From assembly GCF_900109685.1 (NCBI RefSeq), contig NZ_FOBB01000005.1:248001-312000 (forward strand): 64,000 bases of DNA, written 5' to 3'. The position numbers and the translations under genes were made by a program. Positions 42,592-49,839 of this stretch are shown piece after piece. The stretch comes from Chitinophaga rupis. Lineage in GTDB: Bacteria; Bacteroidota; Bacteroidia; Chitinophagales; Chitinophagaceae. Position 1 is the stretch's first letter; every line of letters starts with the position of its first letter. A model generated the notes under the pieces. It ran no database searches, was not told the DNA's origin, and was given only the letters and a program-made list of their open reading frames with translations.

Positions 42592-43446
42592 TTGCAAACG
42601 ACTTACATTGATACTAAGGAAGTAATAGATCTGCAAAAATGGAACAGTGAATTACCCATCCTGGGTAAGCAATACCAGGAAGCCAGCCCTTACCCGCATA
42701 TCGTGCTGGAAAATTTTCTGAACCCGGCTGTGCTGGATGCCTGCATTAAGGAATTTAATGAGCTGAATAAGGCAGATGGCTGGATCAATTACGTACACTA
42801 CAACGAGAAAAAGAAAGGGCTGAATAAGCTGGATATGCTGCCGGCCACCATTAAACATACTATTAACGAGCTGAACTCACCGGCGTTCCTGCAGTTCTTA
42901 AGCACCCTTACCGGCATTGATAACCTGCAAAAGGACGATCACCTGGAAGGCGGTGGCATTCACCAGTCCGGCCGGGGCGGTTACCTGAACATTCATGCAG
43001 ATTTTACCGTACACCCACACCACCGCAACTGGCAGCGCCGGGTAAATGTGCTGGTATACCTGAATAAAGACTGGCAGGAGGAGTGGGGTGGTAAGCTGGA
43101 GCTGTGGGATACGGAAATGAAGGCCTGCGAAAAAAAGGTGCTCCCCGTTTTTAACCGCTGCGTGATCTTTAATACAGATGCAGATTCCTACCACGGCCAC
43201 CCGGAACCCATGACCTGCCCGGAAGATCAGTTCCGCCGTTCCATAGCCTTGTACTATTATTCCGTGGAAGATAAACCTTTCCGCAGGGCTACGCATTATA
43301 TGGCCCGCCCCGGCGAAGGCAAAAAGAAATTCATGGTAAAGCTGGATAACGCCATGGTAGCCACGTACACGGAGATCAAAGGCTGGCTGGGCTCGAATGA
43401 TAAGATCGTGAGTAATATACTGCGGTTCCTTTCCAGGAAAAAATAA
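42592..43446 (+). CDS. 2-oxoglutarate/Fe(II)-dependent oxygenase
   Basis: A 284-residue dioxygenase with the prolyl-4-hydroxylase-like double-stranded beta helix. The iron ligands are visible as H-x-D in YLNIHADFTVHPHHRNWQRRVNVLVYLNKDW and the distal His in SYHGHPEPM, with the 2-oxoglutarate-binding Arg in FRRSIALYYYS. N-terminal PYPHIVLENFLNPAVLDACIKEF is typical of sugar- or peptide-modifying members. The start must be the TTG at 42592: the frame is closed by TAA at 42577-42579, no ATG lies between, and the next in-frame Met is at residue 81, inside the domain. It is a single-gene unit. Confidence 0.9.
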   Translation: MQTTYIDTKEVIDLQKWNSELPILGKQYQEASPYPHIVLENFLNPAVLDACIKEFNELNKADGWINYVHYNEKKKGLNKLDMLPATIKHTINELNSPAFLQFLSTLTGIDNLQKDDHLEGGGIHQSGRGGYLNIHADFTVHPHHRNWQRRVNVLVYLNKDWQEEWGGKLELWDTEMKACEKKVLPVFNRCVIFNTDADSYHGHPEPMTCPEDQFRRSIALYYYSVEDKPFRRATHYMARPGEGKKKFMVKLDNAMVATYTEIKGWLGSNDKIVSNILRFLSRKK

Positions 43447-43489
43447 TTAATAATGAAGAATGCGGCTTTACCGCACAGTTACCTTATAG

Positions 43490-43515
43490 CATTCCCTCGC
43501 CCAGGCGGGGGAATG
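43490..43515. terminator. GC-rich hairpin after the oxygenase gene
   Basis: CATTCCCTCGCC and GGCGGGGGAATG form a 12-bp stem (one G-T pair) around a minimal loop, 44 bases after the stop codon and followed by TCATTTTAT. It is probably a terminator. The rest of the 205-base gap up to 43651 holds an AT-rich repeat-like start (43441-43455) and no gene. Confidence 0.55.
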
Positions 43516-43651
43516 TCATTTTATGTAATGCTGCATTCGATCATGGGTATTGTGTATTTAAAGGGTTACACAATAGTTTTTATTTGCGTGCAAATGCAAT
43601 ACAGATTTTTAAAATATCAATGTACCTTCGTCTCCATTTTATAATCAGCAC

Positions 43652-44236
43652 ATGAAACTCGAAGAACAGCTCCTGGAGCGAAGTGGAAACAAATGCGAAA
43701 TATGTCAGTCGGCCGGCCCTTTAAAGCCCTATGAAGTGCCGCCTGCTGCGCAGAACAATGCAGATAATATGATCCTGATCTGCGATAAATGCCGTATGCA
43801 GCTCGATAAAAAAGAGGAGCCTGACAGCCAGCACTGGCGCTGCCTTTCAGAAGCCATGTGGAGCGAGGTACCCGGCGTGCAGGTAGTAGCCTGGCGTATG
43901 CTGAACCGCTTACGGTCAGAAAGCTGGGCAGCCGACAACCTGGAAATGATGTACCTGAGCGATGAAAACCTTAGCTGGGCCAAGCTTACCGGTGATCATG
44001 AGAATGATGGCACCGTAGACCTGCATAAAGACTGCAATGGCGCACAGCTGCAAAACGGCGATTCCGTGATCCTTATTAAATCGCTGGATGTAAAGGGTTC
44101 AACACTGAATGCCAAAATGGGTTCAGTCGTAAAGAACATCCGCCTGGTAGAAGACAATACAGAACAGATCGAAGGAAAGATAGAAGGACAGCAGATCGTG
44201 ATCCTCACCAAATATGTACGGAAACAGAATTCCTAA
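43652..44236 (+). CDS. PhnA domain protein (YjdM-like)
   Basis: A 194-residue protein of the PhnA family. The N-terminal zinc ribbon has two knuckles, CEICQSAG (KCEIC) and ILICDKCRMQLD. The C-terminal PhnA core contains DLHKDCNGAQLQNGDSVILIKSLDVKGST and KMGSVVKNIRLVEDN, an SH3-like fold. Between them is an extra helical segment (SQHWRCLSEAMWSEVPGVQVVAWRML), as in longer Bacteroidota members. The family name comes from the phosphonate locus of E. coli, but no phosphonate genes are near and the molecular function is unclear. The stop codon lies inside the terminator stem. Confidence 0.92.
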   Translation: MKLEEQLLERSGNKCEICQSAGPLKPYEVPPAAQNNADNMILICDKCRMQLDKKEEPDSQHWRCLSEAMWSEVPGVQVVAWRMLNRLRSESWAADNLEMMYLSDENLSWAKLTGDHENDGTVDLHKDCNGAQLQNGDSVILIKSLDVKGSTLNAKMGSVVKNIRLVEDNTEQIEGKIEGQQIVILTKYVRKQNS

Positions 44237-44256
44237 GCCCGGGGGGCTTAGGAATT
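44228..44256 (+). terminator. Perfect-stem terminator overlapping the phnA stop codon
   Basis: AATTCCTAAGCC and GGCTTAGGAATT form a perfect 12-bp stem around CGGGG. The phnA stop TAA (44234-44236) lies within the left arm. The following bases are AATTAAACTTTT. Confidence 0.75.
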
Positions 44257-44465
44257 AATTAAACTTTTCATTACCGGTATTCGTTGGGGATACTTTTGTC
44301 GCCAGGATGGATTCAAAGGCCGATCGAAAACAAAGGGGTACTGGTTGTTCACAACCTGCTTTGAGCAGGTGAGGCTAAGCAAGCCGGTGATCGTAAAGAT
44401 CGCTGATGAGATCAAAACATTTGCCCAATTTCAACCAGTGCCGGGAGATTATTCTTAAAAAGTTA
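44257..44465. other. Gap with orphan promoter element and hairpin
   Basis: No gene is supported. An exact -7 match TACTTTTG lies at 44291-44298 on the plus strand with no CDS behind it. A perfect hairpin ACCTGCT-TTG-AGCAGGT lies at 44354-44370. A 68-codon stretch without stops (44252-44455, plus strand) has no ATG. A short non-coding transcript is possible. Confidence 0.3.
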
Positions 44466-45035
44466 TTAATTTTTGCCGGAGATCTTATAATCATCCGGCG
44501 TAATCCCCTTCACCCCCTTCGGCTTTTTATCCACCGGTTTAATGCTGATGGAATCAGGACGGTAGCCCTGGATCCTGTCGTAACGGAAAGCTTGTGAATC
44601 TACTTTAAGGGGCGGTACATCCTGTACCGGCGCCGGTTCTGCACTAATGCTGTCTTTTACTAAGGGGCTATCTTTTTTAATCTTTAAAGGCTTAACAGGA
44701 ACCGCTTTCTTTTCAATGTCTTTGATCATTGTGCTGGTATCCGGGGCAGGCAATGGCGCTTCCGCAGCCGGTATGTTTTTAGGCGGCGCTGTATGCTCCG
44801 GTGCGGGATCTTTATAACTATAATACCAGAATAAAGCGATAGCCGCCACCGTTATTCCGGCAAAACCATACCAGCCTTTACCGGTAAATTTTTGAGCAGG
44901 CTTTTCCTTTGGTGTATCCACAACCGCATCCAGCTGCATTTCAATGCTGGCCCAGATGCTGTCGGACATATCCGGCACAGGAACCTCATCCAGCTTTGCT
45001 GCTATTAACTTTTCGTATGGTGTGGTTGTGTTCAA
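44466..45035 (-). CDS. Anti-sigma-factor-like single-pass membrane protein
   Basis: About 189 residues. The conserved N terminus is TPYEKLIAAKLDEVPVPDMSDSIWASIEMQL (shown in part), a cytoplasmic motif I associate with anti-sigma-like proteins encoded after ECF sigma genes in Bacteroidota. One helix follows (GFAGITVAAIALFWYYSY), then a periplasmic Pro/Lys/Asp-rich tail with no fold recognised. The start is uncertain: the TTG at 45033-45035 overlaps the sigma stop as TTGA, the pattern of translational coupling, whereas the first ATG (45092) lies 61 bases inside the sigma gene. Function as partner of the sigma factor is inferred from position and topology. Confidence 0.75.
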   Translation of the reverse strand: MNTTTPYEKLIAAKLDEVPVPDMSDSIWASIEMQLDAVVDTPKEKPAQKFTGKGWYGFAGITVAAIALFWYYSYKDPAPEHTAPPKNIPAAEAPLPAPDTSTMIKDIEKKAVPVKPLKIKKDSPLVKDSISAEPAPVQDVPPLKVDSQAFRYDRIQGYRPDSISIKPVDKKPKGVKGITPDDYKISGKN

Positions 45036-45571
45036 ATCTTTATTGCTGTTAATTTTTGTTGGAGGATCTTCCTGGCTTCGCTCAAATGCCATTTACTGGT
45101 GCCTTCGCTTATACCCAGCTGCGCTGCTATCTCTTTGTGGGCATAACCGTCAATGGCATACAAGACAAACACGGCGTGGGTAGCCGGCGGAAGCTGCCTT
45201 ACCAGCTGCAGTATAGCGGCTGCATCTGTTTTTTCGATAACGCTGTTGTTAACAAATGGCTCTTCCGCCACTTCCAGCTCAAGACTGGTAAAGCGGCTGT
45301 GTTGTTTTATATGATCCAGTGCTTCATTAATGACGATCCTTTTCAGCCAGCCATGGAAATTCCCTTTTGCCGCATCGTAAGTGTGCATGCTCCTGAACAT
45401 CTTTACAAAAGCGTGGGCCACAATATCAGCCGACTCGTGCTCGTCGGCAGCATAACGCATAGCAATCCCTATCGCAAACCCATAAAGCTGGCGGTATAGC
45501 TGCTCCTGCGCTTTTCTGCTGCCATTCCGGCAATCGGCAATGATATTATTTAGATCCTGTTCCAGCCCCAC
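45032..45571 (-). CDS. ECF RNA polymerase sigma factor
   Basis: A 179-residue ECF sigma factor starting at GTG 45571 (MGLEQDLNNIIADCRNGSRKAQEQLYRQL), as no in-frame ATG exists before the domain. Region 2 reads FAIGIAMRYAADEHESADIVAHAFVKMFRSM and region 4 LPPATHAVFVLYAIDGYAHKEIAAQLGISEGTSKWHLSEARKIL. It differs from the FecR-linked sigma factor at 2290 and lies in an operon between a lipoprotein gene (7-base gap) and an anti-sigma-like gene (overlap). The upstream region has mirrored ECF-like promoter motifs, suggesting autoregulation. Confidence 0.93.
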   Translation of the reverse strand: MGLEQDLNNIIADCRNGSRKAQEQLYRQLYGFAIGIAMRYAADEHESADIVAHAFVKMFRSMHTYDAAKGNFHGWLKRIVINEALDHIKQHSRFTSLELEVAEEPFVNNSVIEKTDAAAILQLVRQLPPATHAVFVLYAIDGYAHKEIAAQLGISEGTSKWHLSEARKILQQKLTAIKI

Positions 45572-45578
45572 AAATGAA

Positions 45579-46403
45579 TTACCATTTAGCGTCGTTCACT
45601 TTCCTTGCAAAGATTGCTGTTCCTATGGCGGCTATATTTAATTTTTCCGCTCCATCCAGCTCATTGTAAAACCAGATATCCCGGTCAATCAGATCAATGA
45701 TGGCCACTACACCGCCACTGGTGCTTAATTCATAGCCAGATAGCATTTTGAACGGCAGCTGACCTGTTCTGCCATCAGGCGTTGTTGTTTTTTTAATGCT
45801 TAATGGGTTTATAAAAATGGTATCGCTGCCATTGGTTGCCAGCCCGCTGTCTTCCTGCTTTATGAAAGTAAATGGATTGTTATCATGTTCCGCTGCGCGG
45901 TCGTAGATATTGGTCATCAGCAGTTCCCAGTTTTTGCTTTCCTGTGTGGTATCGGTGCTGATGATGGCGGAGAATACATACTTGTGCTGCTGCAGCACCT
46001 CAAAAGGGTTGAAGATCTTTGTGCCGTTAATACCCTCAAAGTCCACCGCTTTGGTAAGCTCTTTTTCGTCGGCGTACACGGCCACATCATTTTTTCCATC
46101 TGTTAACATATAACGGAACTTGGCTTTTTCCTTGCGTACCGTTTCCACTTTCTGAACGCCGATCTTGTTCCATAATAAATTCTCCAGGAAAAAACCGCGT
46201 CCTCCCCAGCCGGGATATTTTAAATGGATGCCTCTTTTTATCTTGGAAGTGGTAAAATTCGCAAACGACATCCTGTTGCCTCTTGCCCCGCTTACATGCT
46301 GCATGGTAGCCTGCTGTTTAAATGCTTCCGGTATAGAAAGCTGTATGGTAGTACTACAGCTCATTAAACAGGCCACTCCAATCGCCGGTATTATACTTTT
46401 CAT
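45579..46403 (-). CDS. Lipoprotein of unknown function, first gene of an ECF-sigma operon
   Basis: A 274-residue exported lipoprotein starting at ATG 46401-46403: MKSIIPAIGVACLMSCSTTIQ has lipobox LMSC. The mature part is predicted beta-rich with motifs IHLKYPGWGGRGFFLENLLWN, FRYMLTDGKNDVAVYADEKEL and LSGYELSTSGGVVAIIDLIDRDIWFYNELD. I do not recognise the family. It precedes the sigma gene by 7 bases and shares its upstream region with a divergent lipocalin-like lipoprotein gene. It could be an envelope sensor or a first target of the sigma factor; both are guesses from context. Confidence 0.75.
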   Translation of the reverse strand: MKSIIPAIGVACLMSCSTTIQLSIPEAFKQQATMQHVSGARGNRMSFANFTTSKIKRGIHLKYPGWGGRGFFLENLLWNKIGVQKVETVRKEKAKFRYMLTDGKNDVAVYADEKELTKAVDFEGINGTKIFNPFEVLQQHKYVFSAIISTDTTQESKNWELLMTNIYDRAAEHDNNPFTFIKQEDSGLATNGSDTIFINPLSIKKTTTPDGRTGQLPFKMLSGYELSTSGGVVAIIDLIDRDIWFYNELDGAEKLNIAAIGTAIFARKVNDAKW

Positions 46404-46507
46404 TTTATTTCCAAAATGCCGCAATTTATTCTATTTAAGTGATGAATGTTGTTCCAGGGCAGCCGCCGCATTATTATTACAACTTTGGTGGGATGCCTCT
46501 ATAACAG

Positions 46508-46538
46508 GTAATACCCCCGTTTTTTGATAAAGGTTGGG
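46508..46538 (-). promoter_or_regulatory. Candidate ECF-type promoter for the lipoprotein-sigma-antisigma operon
   Basis: On the minus strand CCCAACCTTT (46538-46529), a 14-base spacer and GTATTAC (46514-46508) look like ECF -35 and -10 boxes; AAC in the -35 is common in ECF promoters. Each box is the mirror copy of one used by the plus-strand gene at 46616. Confidence 0.55.
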
Positions 46539-46569
46539 TAACCCCAAAAAAATATTTTTCTTTTTTCAG

Positions 46570-46601
46570 CCCAACCTTTCAGACCGGTAAGGGGGTATTA
46601 C
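46570..46601 (+). promoter_or_regulatory. Candidate ECF-type promoter for the lipocalin-like gene
   Basis: CCCAACCTTT (46570-46579), a 15-base spacer and GTATTAC (46595-46601) lie directly before the ATG at 46616. The same two boxes occur in mirror image at 46508-46538, giving a 94-base nested inverted repeat. Confidence 0.55.
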
Positions 46602-46615
46602 TGTAAACAAAACAT

Positions 46616-47065
46616 ATGAAAACATCTACAATGAAATGGTTTTTTATGGTAATGGTATCCGGCAGCATGCTTTTCTCCTGCAAGAAAGAAGAAGAAAATA
46701 ACAGCCCGGCATGCGGGATCAGCCTGGCCGGCCTTTCCGGTTCCTACAAGCTTACGGCTTTACAGTACAGGTCCGGTGCAAATGCTACCCCTCAGGATTA
46801 CCTGGCTTCTATGGATGACTGTGAAAAAGACAATATCCTGGTGCTGAACAGTGACGGCACCTATGATTACAAGGATATGGGAACCGTTTGCACAGATGCC
46901 GACAACCCCGCACATGGCACCTGGGCGGTACAGGGCAATACTTTAACCAGCGATGGTGTGCTCAATGGCACGGTTGCCAGCTATGACTGCAAAACAATGG
47001 TGTATTATATAGATAATGCAATTGAAAAGGGCGACCGGCTTACCTATACCATGGTGAAGCAGTAA
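46616..47065 (+). CDS. Lipocalin-like lipoprotein
   Basis: A 149-residue exported lipoprotein: the start MKTSTMKWFFMVMVSGSMLFSCKKE has lipobox FSC, followed by an acidic linker. The mature domain has the short lipocalin-like pattern found in many Bacteroidota lipoproteins: LSGSYKLTALQY, DDCEKDNILVLNSDGTYDYKD, GTWAVQGNTLTSDG and KGDRLTYTMVKQ at the end. Four Cys residues (PACG, DDC, TVC, YDC) could form two disulfides. It is divergent from the lipoprotein-sigma-antisigma operon and has the same promoter motif, so it is probably a target of that sigma factor. Confidence 0.8.
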   Translation: MKTSTMKWFFMVMVSGSMLFSCKKEEENNSPACGISLAGLSGSYKLTALQYRSGANATPQDYLASMDDCEKDNILVLNSDGTYDYKDMGTVCTDADNPAHGTWAVQGNTLTSDGVLNGTVASYDCKTMVYYIDNAIEKGDRLTYTMVKQ

Positions 47066-47294
47066 GAATTAACAATTAAGAATTAATAATTAATAATCGC
47101 AGGGAGATATTGCGGGTAAGGCTGGTGCTGCATTATTATTGTTCTTGCTATCTTATTATCTATTAAATGCCAATACCGTATCGCGCAATTGCAATACGGT
47201 ATTGGCATGATTAATTAAACGAGAATGAAGTACCACAGTTAAGCGAACTCCTGCATCCATTATTATTAATTATTCATTCTTAATTATTAATTAT
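47066..47294. repeat. MITE-like element: AT-rich inverted repeats around a perfect hairpin
   Basis: The left arm (about 47066-47098, AACAATTAAGAATTAATAAT...) and the right arm (about 47260-47294) are imperfect inverted repeats of each other, matching at about 24 of 27 positions by eye. Near the middle, ATGCCAATACCGTAT (47167-47181) and ATACGGTATTGGCAT (47194-47208) form a perfect 15-bp stem with a 12-base loop. The element fills the whole space between two convergent genes and overlaps the last codons of the AraC gene. There is no ORF inside. The hairpin may serve as the terminator of both genes. Confidence 0.55.
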
Positions 47295-48141
47295 CCCTGA
47301 AGTTCTTCGGCGCCACGCCCATCACCAGCTTAAACGCCCTCGAAAAAGTATAGGCATCAGCGTAGCCCATTTGCCCTGCAATTTCTTTTACGGTAAGCTG
47401 CGTTTCCTTCAGCAGCTGGCTGGCTTGCTGCATACGCAGGGAGGTGAACAGCTGGATAGGGCTATACCGCGTTTTTTCTTTGAACAGCGCCGAAAGATAA
47501 GAAGGGGAGAGGTGCATTTCCTTCGACAGGTCTGCCAGTGTAAGCGGCTGATCCAGCCGCTGTTTCATCAGCTGTATGCATTGCTCTATAATATTATCAG
47601 CCCCTTTTTTCATGTAATTGAATACTGTAAGCCGGAAAGTGCCCAGGAAGCTGTAAAAGCGGAAGTTGGCGTACAGCAGGTTTTCAATATTATTCATCAG
47701 GTCAAGGTGATGCAGTATATCATCAAATTGCGCATTGCGGCCCACCAGCGGCGGAATGGTGCGCGGTTTCATGCCGTTGCCCAGATAGCTGAAAATATCA
47801 TCCGCCAGCCTGCCGGAGAATTGTACGGTATAAATGCGCCAGGGCGCCTGTGGGTCGGGCCAGCAGCGGAAGCGCGTATTTTTCGGGATCACCAGGTACT
47901 GACTGGAATGCACCCTGCTCTTTTTTTTGCCCGTTTCCAGCCAGCCCTTTCCCTGCGCAGCATATACCAGGGTATATACCGGCGCCCCTTTGGGCTCGCT
48001 GATCTCTTTTGCAACATGCTCCGGATAGAACCCCATCGCTGTTATAAAAAGGTTCTTCCCAAGCGGATGCTTTTCCAGCTTGCGTTTCAGATGATCCGGT
48101 AAGATCCGGGTAATGGGAGCGCTGATAGCCAGTTGATTCAT
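47287..48141 (-). CDS. AraC family transcriptional regulator
   Basis: A 284-residue regulator starting at ATG 48139-48141 (MNQLAISAPITRILPDHLKR); a longer frame reaches 48300 but would cover the divergent promoter region and look non-coding. The N-terminal cupin domain has GAPVYTLVYAAQGKGWLETG and HSSQYLVIPKNTRFRCWPD, typical of sugar-sensing AraC proteins. The C-terminal DNA-binding part (about 185-284) is LTLADLSKEMHLSPSYLSALFKEKTRYSP and VKEIAGQMGYADAYTFSRAFKLVMG. It is divergent from a symporter/lyase operon, the likely target. Its 3' end merges into the inverted-repeat element. Confidence 0.93.
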   Translation of the reverse strand: MNQLAISAPITRILPDHLKRKLEKHPLGKNLFITAMGFYPEHVAKEISEPKGAPVYTLVYAAQGKGWLETGKKKSRVHSSQYLVIPKNTRFRCWPDPQAPWRIYTVQFSGRLADDIFSYLGNGMKPRTIPPLVGRNAQFDDILHHLDLMNNIENLLYANFRFYSFLGTFRLTVFNYMKKGADNIIEQCIQLMKQRLDQPLTLADLSKEMHLSPSYLSALFKEKTRYSPIQLFTSLRMQQASQLLKETQLTVKEIAGQMGYADAYTFSRAFKLVMGVAPKNFRDN

Positions 48142-48291
48142 GTGGCAGTAATTTAAGCCATCCTTTTCATAATTGAAAACATTGTTTGCCCCGTAAAAAT
48201 TGGCAACCTTCGCATAGGGAACCCAAAAGAATGTAAGGTCATAAACACCCTTTGGGGTCATCCCGTCCACGTATGAAAATTGGAAACTGAT
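48142..48291. promoter_or_regulatory. Divergent control region of araC-type gene and symporter operon
   Basis: The 150-base gap contains an imperfect inverted repeat ACCCAAAAG (48221-48229) / CTTTGGGGT (48250-48258), with 8 of 9 bases matching. It is a candidate AraC binding site. No clear TAnnTTTG element is seen for either direction. Confidence 0.35.
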
Positions 48292-49821
48292 ATGCACCAA
48301 TTGCCATTAATTGACCTGGCTGTAATTGCTATTTACCTGTTGGGAATGATCCTTATTGGAGTGCGGTTTTCGCGGAAGAATAGGAATGCGGCACAGTTCA
48401 CCACTGCATCGGGAACCATTCCCGGCTGGGCACTGGGGCTTTCTTTATACGCTACTTTTTTAAGCAGCAATACTTTCCTGGGAGTGCCGGGTAAGGCCTT
48501 TGGCAGCAACTGGAATGCGTTTGTTTTCAGCTTGTCCATGCCGCTGGCAGCCTTTATTGCAGCAAAATATTTTGTACCGTTTTACCGCAGAAGCGGGGTA
48601 GTAAGCGCATATACACACCTGGAGCGCCGCTTTGGCCCCTGGGCCAGAACCTATGCTACCGTATGTTTTATACTAATGCAGCTGGCGCGGATGGGCTCCA
48701 TTTTCTTTGGCGCAGCGCTGGCCCTGCAGGCGCTTACGGGCCTGGATATGCGTACCATCATTTGTGTTGCAGGCGTCTGCATTATTATATACACGGTATT
48801 GGGTGGCATGGAAGCAGTGATCTGGACAGAGGTGCTGCAGGGCATCGTTAAAACAACCGGCGCAATTGTGATCCTGTGCCTGGTGATCGGCGGCATGAAT
48901 AACGGGGCCGGGGATATTTTCCGTATAGGCATAGCCGATGGAAAATTTTCGCCGGGCAGTTTCAGCCTCAGTGATTTCAGCCATTCCACTTTCTGGGTGG
49001 TATTGCTCTACGGGTTCTTTATTAACCTGAATAATTTCGGAATGGATCAGAACTATGTGCAGCGTTACCATACTGCCCGCTCAGAGAAGGAAGCTTCCCG
49101 CAGCATCTGGTTATGCGTATACTGGTATGTGCCGGTGAGCATGGTGTTCTTTTTTATCGGCACTGCATTGTACGCCTATGCGCAGCAGCACCCGGAAGTA
49201 TTGCTGGCCGTAAAGCAGCAGGCAGCGGCAGAGCGGCATGTGCCGGTAGCTTCGCTGCAGCCGGCGGATTATGGCGATAAGGTATTGCCCTGGTTTATGG
49301 TTAATAAAGTGCCGTCAGGGCTGATGGGGCTGATCATTGCTGCCATTTTATCTGCAGCCATGAGCACCGTCAGCAGCGGTATGAACAGTACCGCTACTGT
49401 GTTCCTGAAAGATATTTACCAGCGCTATATTAATCCGGGCGTTACGCCCAAAAGGGAAATGAACGTGCTGTATGCCGCCTCCACACTGGCCGGCGTGCTG
49501 TCTATAGCAGCCGGTATTTCAATGATAGGTGTAGGCAGCATCCTGGACATGTGGTGGGAGCTGTCCGGCATCTTTGCCGGGGGCATGCTGGGATTATTTC
49601 TCCTGGGTATGGTATCCGGGATTAAAAATGCTGCGGCAGCAACAGCTACTATCATCGGCATCCTGATCATTATCTGGATGTCTTTGTCCAAATACCTGCC
49701 TGCGGAATGGGTGCATCTACGCAGCCATTTACACGCAAACATGGTTATAGTGGTGGGCACCCTGTCTATATTCCTGGCAGGTATGCTGCTCACACGCCTG
49801 CAACGTATTAAAACTTCCTGA
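48292..49821 (+). CDS. Sodium:solute symporter (SSS family)
   Basis: A 509-residue inner-membrane symporter that imports a small solute with sodium. The start at ATG 48292 (MHQLPLIDLAVIAIYLLGMILIG) precedes the first helix; an in-frame TTG 12 bases upstream is less likely. About thirteen hydrophobic helices are visible, with family marks SGTIPGWALGLSLYATFLSSNTFLG near helix 2 and GLMGLIIAAILSAAMSTVSSGMNSTATVFLKD around helix 8-9, the sodium site. It is followed by a DapA/NanA-type lyase gene (18-base gap) and lies opposite an AraC gene, so it likely imports the lyase substrate, perhaps a sialic-acid-like sugar acid. Confidence 0.93.
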   Translation: MHQLPLIDLAVIAIYLLGMILIGVRFSRKNRNAAQFTTASGTIPGWALGLSLYATFLSSNTFLGVPGKAFGSNWNAFVFSLSMPLAAFIAAKYFVPFYRRSGVVSAYTHLERRFGPWARTYATVCFILMQLARMGSIFFGAALALQALTGLDMRTIICVAGVCIIIYTVLGGMEAVIWTEVLQGIVKTTGAIVILCLVIGGMNNGAGDIFRIGIADGKFSPGSFSLSDFSHSTFWVVLLYGFFINLNNFGMDQNYVQRYHTARSEKEASRSIWLCVYWYVPVSMVFFFIGTALYAYAQQHPEVLLAVKQQAAAERHVPVASLQPADYGDKVLPWFMVNKVPSGLMGLIIAAILSAAMSTVSSGMNSTATVFLKDIYQRYINPGVTPKREMNVLYAASTLAGVLSIAAGISMIGVGSILDMWWELSGIFAGGMLGLFLLGMVSGIKNAAAATATIIGILIIIWMSLSKYLPAEWVHLRSHLHANMVIVVGTLSIFLAGMLLTRLQRIKTS

Positions 49822-49839
49822 GTATAAAAACCGTTTGTT

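Noticed and set aside
42581..42592. ATG at 42581 as start of the oxygenase
   Set aside because: It is out of frame with the domain by 11 bases; using it would need a frameshift for which there is no other sign.
42575..42600. GTTCGAACC-like string resembling a tRNA T-loop
   Set aside because: No acceptor, D or anticodon arms can be folded around it, and it sits at the oxygenase start.
43453..43644. Open frame of 63 codons on the plus strand between the oxygenase and phnA genes
   Set aside because: It overlaps the GC-rich hairpin and an AT-rich repeat-like start, has no recognisable motif and no promoter; most likely chance.
44252..44458. 68-codon stop-free stretch in the phnA frame, considered as a stop-codon readthrough extension of PhnA
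   Set aside because: Two in-frame stops (TAA 44234 and TAG 44249) precede it, a terminator hairpin covers the junction, and there is no ATG.
47167..47208. Perfect 15-bp hairpin considered as a phage attachment site or recombinase site
   Set aside because: No integrase or phage gene is nearby and no duplicated core is seen; a terminator or MITE-internal hairpin explains it better.
48142..48300. N-terminal extension of the AraC protein up to 48300
   Set aside because: It would overlap the start of the divergent symporter gene and occupy the whole promoter region; the Met at 48141 gives the usual family length.
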